This document shows, one piece after another, positions 57,818-64,000 of a stretch of DNA of 64,000 nucleotides (positions within the stretch are counted from its first letter, which is position 1; each line of letters begins with the position of its first letter). The DNA comes from Thiohalocapsa sp. ML1 (GTDB lineage Bacteria > Pseudomonadota > Gammaproteobacteria > Chromatiales > Chromatiaceae), in NCBI RefSeq assembly GCF_001469165.1, contig NZ_JABX01000010.1:62001-126000 (forward strand). Reading direction: 5' to 3'. A program made the position numbers and the translations under genes. The notes beneath the pieces are model-generated. The model was not told the origin of the DNA. It made no database searches and saw nothing but the letters and a program-made list of their open reading frames with translations.

Positions 57818-58252
57818 TCAGAGCAGTTGCCGCGCCCAGGCGACCAGCCTGCCGGCGTCCATGGCGCCGGCGGTGCGGGCGACCTCGCTGCCGCCACGCA
57901 GGAGCGCCAGCGTCGGGATGCTGCGAATGCCGAAACGCATGGCGAGCCCCTGCGCCTCCTCGGTATTGACCTTGACCAGCCTAACCTGCGGCTCCAATTG
58001 CGCCGCGGCCGCCTCGAAGGCCGGCGCCATCGCCCGGCAGGGGCCGCACCAGGGTGCCCAGAAGTCCACCAGCATGGGCAGGTCGCCGCGGGCGAGGTGC
58101 CGCTCGAAGCGACCCTCGTCCAGCGCCACCGGATGACCGTCGAACAGCGGCCGATGGCACTTGCCGCAGGCCGGTCCTTGGGCGAGGCGTGCGGCGGGCA
58201 GGCGGTTTACCGCATCGCAATGCGGGCAGACGACGTGCAGCGATTCGGCCAT
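57818..58252 (-). CDS. trxC: Thioredoxin 2 (TrxC)
   Basis: A 144-residue thioredoxin with an N-terminal zinc ribbon (CPHC at 10-13 and CGKC at about 29-32) and the redox site WCGPC. The zinc ribbon distinguishes TrxC from TrxA. AGGAGG lies just upstream of the ATG. It is divergent from a second thioredoxin-fold gene (cnoX) across a 420-bp repeat-filled gap, and converges with the DUF3482 gene 12 bp away. Confidence 0.95.
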   Translation of the reverse strand: MAESLHVVCPHCDAVNRLPAARLAQGPACGKCHRPLFDGHPVALDEGRFERHLARGDLPMLVDFWAPWCGPCRAMAPAFEAAAAQLEPQVRLVKVNTEEAQGLAMRFGIRSIPTLALLRGGSEVARTAGAMDAGRLVAWARQLL

Positions 58253-58275
58253 GGCGTGTCCTCCTAATAGTGTTG

Positions 58276-58479
58276 CACTAGATGGCTTGACGGCACCAAA
58301 TGCTTGCAGATGAGTCAAGTTTCATGGCGCCAAGGCGCTTGAGGGCAATCGGGCCGAAGGCCGAGGGCCAAGGGAGCCCTCCTCGGCCCTTGGCCCTTGG
58401 CCCTTGGTTCAGCGGCGGCAACGAGCGGGCTGCGCAAGACGACGCTCCGCGCCCTGGTCGGTCTGAGGCCTCGCCTCGC
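58276..58479 (+). repeat. Composite CTAG/heptamer element, most complete copy
   Basis: About 204 bp: ACTAGATGGCTTGACGG, stem partner AGTCAAGTTTCATGG, GGCGCTTGAGGG, GGCCGAAGGCCGAGGGCCAA, four CTCGGCC/CTTGGCC units, then about 40 bp unique and the tail GCCCTGGTCGGTCTGAGG, CCTCGCCTCGC. It is flanked by identical 9-bp sequences TAGTGTTGC at 58267-58275 and 58480-58488, which look like a target-site duplication. No open reading frame of its own is present. Confidence 0.8.
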
Positions 58480-58603
58480 TAGTGTTGCGCCGGCCCGGGG
58501 CGGCAGTTTGCTGGCGCCGGTGCGTGCCCGAGCCGCCGGCCGGGTTGAATCGCCCCGGCTGACCAATTATTTTCCAAGGCCAGCGCAGTTGCCAGCTATC
58601 CAT

Positions 58604-58663
58604 TTGCCACCCACCCCGTTGCCACCCACCCCGTTGCCACCCAACCCGTTGCCACCCAACCCG
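58604..58663 (+). repeat. Four 15-bp tandem repeats in the cnoX leader
   Basis: TTGCCACCCACCCCG (two copies, 58604-58633) and TTGCCACCCAACCCG (two copies, 58634-58663) end right at the ribosome site GGAG of cnoX. The units are C-rich and A-containing without self-pairing, so the leader is probably unstructured. They may set translation rate or merely reflect slippage. Confidence 0.9.
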
Positions 58664-58672
58664 GAGACCGCC

Positions 58673-59533
58673 ATGGCCGACTCGCCTTACATCATCGAAG
58701 TCACGGAGAGCAACTTCGAGCAAGTGGTCATCGCCGGCTCCATGCAACGGCCGGTGCTGGTGGATTTTTGGGCCGACTGGTGCGCGCCCTGCCGAGCGCT
58801 GATGCCGATCCTCGCCAAGCTCGCGGACGAGCTCGCCGGCGCCTTCGTGCTGGCCAAGGTCGACACCGAGGCACAACAGGGCTTAGCGGCGGCCTTCGGC
58901 ATCCGCAGCCTACCGACGGTGCAACTGTTCAAGGGCGGCCGGGCGGTGGATCAGTTCATGGGCGCGCTGCCGGAAGCACAGATCCGCGACTTCCTGGCCC
59001 GCCATGTCGAGAGCGAGACCGACAAGCGCCTCGCCGACGCCGCCCAGCGCATGCTCGCGGGCGACCTCGACGGCGCCGCGGCGCTGCTGGCCGAGGTCAG
59101 TGCCCGGGACCCGGACAATGCGAAGCTCTTCATCGCCGAGCTCAAGCTCGCGCTGGCCCGCGGCGACGCGGCCGCCGCCGCGGAGCGGCTCGAGCGCACG
59201 CCCATCGAGCTCGCCGCCGACCCCGAGGTGGCGCGGCTGCGCGGCCAGGTGGCCTTCGCACAGGCCGCCGCGAGCACACCGCCGCGGGCGGATTGCGAAG
59301 CCCGCCTGGCCGCCGACCCGGCGGACAGCGAGGCGCGCTACGGCCTCGCCGCGCATCAGGTGATCGCCGGCGAGTACCAGGACGCGCTCGACAACCTGCT
59401 GACGCTGATGCAAAAAGACCGCGGCTACGGCGAGGACGCCGCACGCAAGGGCATGGTCATGATCTTCGACCTGCTCGGCGATGATCCGCTGGTCGCGAGC
59501 TACCGTGCCAGACTCTCCCGGCTGCTTTATTGA
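58673..59533 (+). CDS. cnoX: CnoX/YbbN-type thioredoxin-TPR co-chaperone
   Basis: A 286-residue protein: a thioredoxin domain (about 8-112; VLVDFWADWCAPCRALMPIL) followed by TPR-like helices (about 120-286; RMLAGDLDGAAALLAEVSAR, ALARGDAAAAAERLERTP). It has a full CxxC (CAPC), unlike E. coli CnoX, so it may be redox-active, as in alphaproteobacteria. The family passes oxidised or unfolded clients to DnaK and GroEL. GGAG lies 7 bases upstream of the ATG. Confidence 0.92.
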   Translation: MADSPYIIEVTESNFEQVVIAGSMQRPVLVDFWADWCAPCRALMPILAKLADELAGAFVLAKVDTEAQQGLAAAFGIRSLPTVQLFKGGRAVDQFMGALPEAQIRDFLARHVESETDKRLADAAQRMLAGDLDGAAALLAEVSARDPDNAKLFIAELKLALARGDAAAAAERLERTPIELAADPEVARLRGQVAFAQAAASTPPRADCEARLAADPADSEARYGLAAHQVIAGEYQDALDNLLTLMQKDRGYGEDAARKGMVMIFDLLGDDPLVASYRARLSRLLY

Positions 59534-59553
59534 TGCCGCGGCTGGTAGAGCTC

Positions 59554-59993
59554 GGCGCCGGTGACCGGGATCGCCGGCTTTCCAGCCGGCTCGCCGCCGA
59601 CGCGGCTCAATGCCGCGTCGGCGGCGTCCGGGCCGATAAGAGGCCACATGCGCGGTGTCGGCCCGGCAGCGCGGCATGGCCAACCGCCCGGCTCCCGCGC
59701 CGCAGATCGCGTGCCGGGGGCATCGAGCCCCCGGCACGCGAAGCCGGCTGAAAGCCGGCGGTCCCAGTCCGAGCCGGCGCCGGTGACCGGGATCGCCGGC
59801 TTTCCAGCCGGCTCGCCGCCGACGCGGCTCGATGCCGCGTCGGCGGCGTCCGGGCCGATAAGAGGCCACATGCGCGGTGTCGGCCCGGCAGCGCGGCATG
59901 GCCAACCGCCCGGCTCCCACGATGCAGATCGCGCGCCGGGGGCATTGAGCCCCCGGCACGCGAAGCCGGCTGAAAGCCGGCGCTCCCAGTCCA
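59554..59993 (+). repeat. Multi-hairpin dispersed element, two direct copies
   Basis: Two head-to-tail copies with a 222-bp period (59554-59775, 59776-59993) of the element also found inverted at 15896. Each has ATCGCCGGCTTTCCAGCCGG, a GCCGACGCGGC stem, the linker GATAAGAGGCCACATG, and GCCGGGGGCATCGAGCCCC, then GCCGGCTGAAAGCCGGC. Differences are few (CAATG versus CGATG, CCCGC versus CCACG). They fill the gap between cnoX and the next gene; 59994-60112 shows nothing else. Confidence 0.92.
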
Positions 59994-60112
59994 TGCCGGA
60001 TTCCGGGTTCACGTCAGGTCCCTACACATCGTCCTGCGCCGCGGATTCCACTACAATTCGCCGGGCAGCCGCGGTGCATGATCGCATCGCAGCCCTCCAA
60101 CGGAGCCGGCCC

Positions 60113-60703
60113 ATGACCTGCCTGACGCCCCTCGTCCGCGCTGCGGCGCTCGCCGCAGCCCTCTTCCCGGCAGAACTGCTTGCCGACCCCGTCACGGACC
60201 AGATCGACGCCGCCAAGCGCGCCTATGCCGCCGGTGACGAGCAGGTGGCCATGCAGGCGCTCGAGTTCGCCATCGCGCAGATCAAGGACAAGCTCAAAAC
60301 CGAGCAGTTGGGCCTGCTGCCCGCGCCCCTGCCGGGCTGGAGCGCCGACGAGCCGGTCAGCGACGCGGGTGGAATTGCGGCCATGTTCACGGGCACGACC
60401 CTCGCGCGCGGCTATCGTAGGACGGAAGACAACGCCACGGTGACCCTCACCATCACGGCCGACTCACCCGTGCTGTCGATGCTGAGCACGCTGATGCAGG
60501 CCAATCCCAGCAGCTCGCCTTACACCCGCGGCGGTTACCGGGGTGTGCTGGAGCTGCGCGACGGGGCCGCGAGCCGCATCCTGCTGATGGTCGGCACGCG
60601 CATACAGGTGCAGGTGGAGGGCAGCGGCGTCGATCAACAGACGCTCGAGGCCTATCTGGATGCCATCGACTTCGACGAGCTGGAGAAGGCCCTGCTCGGC
60701 TGA
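60113..60703 (+). CDS. Secreted protein of unknown function
   Basis: A 196-residue protein. Signal peptide at about 1-25 (LVRAAALAAALFPAELLADP). The mature part has QIDAAKRAYAAGDEQVAMQA, LPGWSADEPVSDAG, VTLTITADSPVLSMLSTLMQ and a C-terminal YLDAIDFDELEKALLG. It looks like a small periplasmic or outer-membrane lipid-associated protein without catalytic motifs. GGAG is 9 bases before the ATG; a long upstream frame runs through repeat DNA and is not real. It precedes the GGDEF gene by 34 bp. Confidence 0.75.
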   Translation: MTCLTPLVRAAALAAALFPAELLADPVTDQIDAAKRAYAAGDEQVAMQALEFAIAQIKDKLKTEQLGLLPAPLPGWSADEPVSDAGGIAAMFTGTTLARGYRRTEDNATVTLTITADSPVLSMLSTLMQANPSSSPYTRGGYRGVLELRDGAASRILLMVGTRIQVQVEGSGVDQQTLEAYLDAIDFDELEKALLG

Positions 60704-60737
60704 ATGTGACGGCGATAACCGGGAGACGCACAGCGCC

Positions 60738-61802
60738 ATGTCCCTGCGCAACGCCGAGGAACGCGCCGGCACCATCGAGCTCAAGGGGTTCAACCGCACG
60801 CTGGCGGAGACGGAATGGCTCCTGCTGGTGCTGATACTCGTGTACATGACGCTGCCCGACGAGCCGGTGGCGCAGCCGCTGGTGATCCTGGCCTCAGCGT
60901 CCGTGTATGCCCTGTTCGTCGTGGGCTTTCGCTACGCCAACCTGTTCACGCTGCCGGCCCGGTGGAAGTTCACCATCGAGACCTGGGCCATGCTCGGGCT
61001 CAACGCCGTTGCCGTCTGGCAAACGGGTCGCGTGGACAGCCCGCTCATGAACCTGTTCCTGCTGGTGGTGATCTTCAGCGCGTTGACGCTGGGCAAGGTC
61101 ATCACGCTGCTGGAGCTCGCGCTCATTACCAGCTTCTATCTGCTCGCCGCCTACTCCGTGAACGGCACGGAGATCTTCCAGTACGAGATCTTCAGCTCGC
61201 TGATGCTGCACTTCGCGCCTTTCGTGCTGGTTGCCTACGTGACCTCGCTGCTGGCGGCGGATTTGGGCTTCGCGCGCGCCTATGTAGAGCGGCTCGCGGA
61301 GACCGACACCCTCACCGGCGTCAACAACATGCGCGCCTTCAACCAGGCGCTGGCGCGGCTGGAGCGCCGCGCGCGGGCGCTGGACGAGCCCTTGTCGCTC
61401 CTGATGATCGACATCGACAACCTGAAGGCCATCAACGACCAGCACGGCCACGATGCCGGCAGTGCGGCCATCCGCAGCGTCGCGAACGCCATCAAGGCCT
61501 CCGTGCGCGCCAACGACATCGTTGCCCGCTACGGCGGCGATGAGTTCGCCGTTCTGTTGCCCTCCGCCTCCGAGGAGGCGGCGCGGCACGCCGGCGAGCG
61601 CCTCCTGAAACGCATTGCGTCATGCCCGCTGGAGCTGCCGACGGGACGTATCAGCGTCAGCGTCAGCATCGGACTCGCCACCTTCCCGGTGATGGCCGGC
61701 GATGTCGAGGACCTGCTGAACCACGCAGACAAGGCCCTGTACGCGAGCAAGCAGGCGGGCCGCAACCGGATGTCCAGCTATCCGGGGTTCCAGGCGGCTT
61801 AG
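60738..61802 (+). CDS. Membrane-anchored diguanylate cyclase
   Basis: A 354-residue protein. About five to six transmembrane helices in residues 25-180 (WLLLVLILVYMTLP, LMNLFLLVVIFSALTLGKVI, SSLMLHFAPFVLVAYVTSLL) are followed by a GGDEF domain from about 190 (DTLTGVNNMRAFNQALARLE). The signature RYGGDEFAVLLPS is intact, and RAND five residues before it is an RxxD inhibitory site. It should make cyclic-di-GMP in response to an unknown membrane signal. It is the second cyclase in the window and, unlike the photoreceptor, keeps feedback control. Confidence 0.93.
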   Translation: MSLRNAEERAGTIELKGFNRTLAETEWLLLVLILVYMTLPDEPVAQPLVILASASVYALFVVGFRYANLFTLPARWKFTIETWAMLGLNAVAVWQTGRVDSPLMNLFLLVVIFSALTLGKVITLLELALITSFYLLAAYSVNGTEIFQYEIFSSLMLHFAPFVLVAYVTSLLAADLGFARAYVERLAETDTLTGVNNMRAFNQALARLERRARALDEPLSLLMIDIDNLKAINDQHGHDAGSAAIRSVANAIKASVRANDIVARYGGDEFAVLLPSASEEAARHAGERLLKRIASCPLELPTGRISVSVSIGLATFPVMAGDVEDLLNHADKALYASKQAGRNRMSSYPGFQAA

Positions 61803-62025
61803 GGGAAGGGGGAAGGGCCAAGGGGGAAGGCACGAGGGCCAAGGGCCAAGGGCCAAGGGCCAAGGGAGCCCTGCTCGGCCGTTGGCCCTTCATTGACTTG
61901 CGCGTCAAGCGGGCAACTGGACGTCGGACTGGCGAGGCGCGTCGGGATCGGGTTCGGGATCGAAATCGAACCGAGTGCCAACCGATCCCGATCCCGAGCC
62001 CTCGGCCCTCGGCCCTCGGCCCTTC
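61802..62025. repeat. Double short-unit inverted arrays downstream of the GGDEF gene
   Basis: First, about seven GGCCAAG-type units (61802-61865) face a single TTGGCCC-like arm. Second, GGGATCGGGTTCGGGATCG (61943-61961) faces CCGATCCCGATCCCGAG (61983-61999), a hexamer GGGATC inverted pair, followed by three CTCGGCC units. It occupies nearly the whole gap between the GGDEF gene and the convergent galU. TTGACTTGCGCGTCAAG at 61893-61909 resembles the composite hairpin. Confidence 0.8.
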
Positions 62026-62071
62026 GATGTTGCGTTCGCCGCGATAGCGCCTCCCGGGCGACCCGACTGTG

Positions 62072-62944
62072 CTACAGCGCGAGCTGCTTGAGGTAGGCGC
62101 GAAAGCTCTCGCCAAGCTCCGGGTGGGACAGCGCGTACTCGACCGTCGCCTCCAGATAGCCCTCTTTGCTGCCGCAGTCGTAGCGCTTGCCCGCGAACGG
62201 ATAGGCAATCACCGGCTCATCTTCGAGCAGCGCCGCGATGGCATCGGTGAGCTGGATCTCGCCGCCGGCGCCCGGCGTGGTCTGCTCCAGCTTGTCAAAG
62301 ATGGTCGGCGTCAGCAGGTAGCGGCCCACCACGGCGAGGTTGGACGGCGCGTCGGCGGGCTTCGGCTTCTCCACGATGGACACCACCCTGAGCGTGCCGT
62401 CGGGCTGCGGCTCGGTGGCGACGATGCCGTACTTGTCGGTCTCACCAGGCGGCACCTCCTGCACGCTCAGCACGCTCGCGCCGGTCCGATCAAACACCTC
62501 GGCCATTTGTTCAACGACGCCTTTGTCGTCGTTGCGGATCAGGTCGTCCGCCAGGATGACGGCGAAGGGCTCGTTGCCCACCACCGGCTTGGCGCAGAGC
62601 ACCGCGTGGCCCAGGCCGAGCGCCTCCGCCTGGCGCAGAAAGATGCAGTTCACGTGGGCCGGCAGCACGTTCTGCACCAGCTCGAGCAGCTTGTGCTTGC
62701 CCGCTTCCTTCAGCTCCGCCTCCAGCTCGTAGGCCTTGTCGAAGTGGTCCTCGATGGAGCGCTTGTGCCGTCCGGTGATGAAGATCAGATGCTCTGCGCC
62801 GCCGGCTTCCGCCTCCTCTGCGGCATACTGGATCAGCGGCTTGTCCACCACCGGCAACATTTCCTTGGGGCTTGCCTTGGTGGCCGGCAGAAAGCGCGTG
62901 CCGAGGCCCGCCACCGGAAACACCGCTTTGCGGATTTTCGCCAT
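62072..62944 (-). CDS. galU: UTP-glucose-1-phosphate uridylyltransferase
   Basis: A 290-residue Gal[38 protein letters not shown], and [20 protein letters not shown]. It forms UDP-glucose for exopolysaccharide and lipid glycosylation. AGGAG lies 5 bases before the ATG. It is downstream of pyrF on the same strand with a 69-bp gap. Confidence 0.96.
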   Translation of the reverse strand: MAKIRKAVFPVAGLGTRFLPATKASPKEMLPVVDKPLIQYAAEEAEAGGAEHLIFITGRHKRSIEDHFDKAYELEAELKEAGKHKLLELVQNVLPAHVNCIFLRQAEALGLGHAVLCAKPVVGNEPFAVILADDLIRNDDKGVVEQMAEVFDRTGASVLSVQEVPPGETDKYGIVATEPQPDGTLRVVSIVEKPKPADAPSNLAVVGRYLLTPTIFDKLEQTTPGAGGEIQLTDAIAALLEDEPVIAYPFAGKRYDCGSKEGYLEATVEYALSHPELGESFRAYLKQLAL

Positions 62945-63013
62945 GTCGACTCCTGGTCGGTCTTGCTTATCGTGCAGGTCGGTGCCGACCTGCGGCTTGC
63001 GCCGTGGCCGCGC

Positions 63014-63775
63014 TCAGGCGGACACGGCGGCGTCGGGCAGCGGCGCTACGAGGTCCGCCTCGATGGCCGCGAGCGCGGCCAGCGGGTCCGCCGCCGCGGT
63101 GATGGGCCGGCCGATGACCAGATAGTCGGCGCCGGCGGCCACGGCGGCGGCCGGGGTCATGACACGCTTCTGATCATGCCGCTCGGCGCTCGCCGGGCGC
63201 ACGCCGGGCGTCACGAGCCGGAAATCGGCGCCGCAGCTCGCCCGCAGCGCCCGGGCCTCCTGCGGCGAGCAGACCACGCCGTCGAGCCCCGCGTTGCGGG
63301 CGAGCTCCGCGAGCAGAAGCACCCGTTGCGGGGGCTCGCCCGGGCAGCCGATGGCGGCGAGATCAGCCGCCTCCAGGCTGGTGAGCACCGTGACGGCGAT
63401 GAGCAGCGGTCGCACCGTGCGCGGCGCGAGGCGCTCGCGCGCCGCGGCGAGCATGGCCGGTCCGCCCTGGGCGTGCACGTTGACCATCCAGACGCCGAGG
63501 TCCGCGGCGGCATCGCAGGCCGCGGCGACGGTGTTCGGAATATCGTGAAACTTGAGGTCGAGAAAGACGCCAAAGCCGGCGCCAACGGCACGCTCGACAA
63601 AGCGAGGCCCTGCGCGCGTGAACAGCTCTTTGCCGATCTTGACCCGGCAGCGGGCCGGATCGAGGGCTGCAAGCAGCGCCTCTGCCCCGCTCACGTCGGC
63701 GAAGTCGAGGGCGACGATGATGCGTGGCTCGCCGTGCCCGGTCACTGTGGGAATCCTGTCATCTGCATGCCTCAT
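63014..63775 (-). CDS. pyrF: Orotidine-5'-phosphate decarboxylase
   Basis: A 253-residue type 1 OMP decarboxylase. [20 protein letters not shown], the catalytic loop [17 protein letters not shown] (Asp-Lys-His-Asp) and [20 protein letters not shown] are diagnostic. It makes UMP in pyrimidine synthesis. It lies 24 bp after lapB, a common gammaproteobacterial order. The exact start is uncertain because the first 17 residues are not conserved and no ribosome site is clear. Confidence 0.95.
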   Translation of the reverse strand: MRHADDRIPTVTGHGEPRIIVALDFADVSGAEALLAALDPARCRVKIGKELFTRAGPRFVERAVGAGFGVFLDLKFHDIPNTVAAACDAAADLGVWMVNVHAQGGPAMLAAARERLAPRTVRPLLIAVTVLTSLEAADLAAIGCPGEPPQRVLLLAELARNAGLDGVVCSPQEARALRASCGADFRLVTPGVRPASAERHDQKRVMTPAAAVAAGADYLVIGRPITAAADPLAALAAIEADLVAPLPDAAVSA

Positions 63776-63799
63776 GCGTTGCTATGGTCGGTCTGACGC

Positions 63800-64000
63800 T
63801 CACGCAATCTTGCGCTGCCGCAGGACCGGCGGCGCCGCGATGGGCTCCGGCTCCACCGCCTTGATGGTGCCCCAGCGCTTGCAGCTTGGGCACTGCCAGT
63901 GCAGCTCGCGCGCCTCGAAGCCGCAATGGTCGCATTGGTAAGCCGGGTTCAGCGCAAGCTGGTGCGCGATCACCTCGCGCAGCACGCGATCCTCCACGGA
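63800..64000 (-). CDS. lapB: LapB C-terminal fragment (window edge)
   Basis: The last 65 or so residues of LapB (YciM): HQLALNPAYQCDHCGFEA and LHWQCPSCKRWGTIKAVEP form the rubredoxin-like zinc knuckle (CxxC...CxxC). LapB assists FtsH-mediated control of LpxC and LPS synthesis. The TPR part and the start lie beyond position 64000. Its position before pyrF matches gene order in other gammaproteobacteria. Confidence 0.9.
   Translation of the reverse strand, partial: SVEDRVLREVIAHQLALNPAYQCDHCGFEARELHWQCPSCKRWGTIKAVEPEPIAAPPVLRQRKIA

Noticed and set aside
1-64000. tRNA, rRNA, prophage or integrative element with attachment sites
   Set aside because: No clover-leaf, rRNA segment, phage structural gene or integrase was recognised on either strand.

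Overview
The window is GC-rich, densely coded bacterial DNA from a gammaproteobacterium. Several features fit a purple sulfur bacterium (Chromatiales): a nitrogen-fixation block (flavodoxin, nifV, nifW, nifZ, nifM) with sigma-54/NifA-type sites, an oxygen-sensitive class III ribonucleotide reductase, and a photoactive-yellow-protein/phytochrome/GGDEF/EAL photoreceptor beside a coumarate ligase. The lineage is inferred from gene content. No photosynthesis gene, rRNA or tRNA was seen.

Layout. 1-5.3 kb: a NarL-type response regulator, the mrfA-mrfB DNA-repair pair and an IS1595-type transposase remnant. 5.3-6.8 kb: three tandem Hsp20 genes. 7.3-12.9 kb: a three-domain AlkP-fold/TPR/sulfotransferase protein, a UPF0175-DUF3368 toxin-antitoxin pair, and a HEAT/PEP-CTERM gene pair. 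13.1-16.6 kb: a class II photolyase fused to an FAD oxidoreductase, then about 1 kb of nested repeats. 16.6-20.7 kb: two proteins with degenerate active sites and the satD operon with three phased operator-like repeats. 20.7-26.4 kb, all minus strand: minC-minD-minE, hinT, recR, ybaB, dnaX and the 4.5S SRP RNA. 26.7-37.8 kb, plus strand: a coiled-coil periplasmic protein, a Cys-rich protein, nifF and a CCG-domain Fe-S protein, gatB, an L,D-transpeptidase, a DUF29 protein, and nifV-TPR-nifW-nifZ-nifM followed by an antitoxin remnant.

37.8-40.6 kb: a YihY-family protein and an SLC13/RCK transporter. 40.8-44.0 kb: a small restriction-modification-like islet (RHH regulator, adenine methylase, PLD-type nuclease) with lower GC than its surroundings. 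44.2-47.5 kb: nrdG and an nrdD whose glycyl-radical domain is a separate small gene. A heptamer repeat lies exactly at the split, and paired NrdR-like boxes lie upstream. 47.7-54.1 kb: a 3-hydroxyisobutyrate/tartronate-semialdehyde-type dehydrogenase, the PYP-phytochrome-GGDEF-EAL receptor, and a convergent HEAT gene plus p-coumarate ligase. 54.3-64 kb: a DUF2868/DUF3482 GTPase pair, trxC, cnoX, a secreted protein, a membrane diguanylate cyclase, galU, pyrF and the C-terminus of lapB at the window edge.

The most distinctive non-coding theme is a set of short-unit tandem repeats (6-7 bp) arranged as inverted arms between genes. Many are embedded in a larger dispersed element that starts near CTAGA, carries a TTGAC/GTCAA hairpin and ends near CGCTAG. 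A second, roughly 220-bp multi-hairpin element occurs three times. The strongest biological leads are the receptor/ligase photosensory pair, the split nrdD with the repeat at its break point, the methylase/PLD islet, and the two domain fusions (photolyase-oxidoreductase; AlkP-TPR-sulfotransferase).
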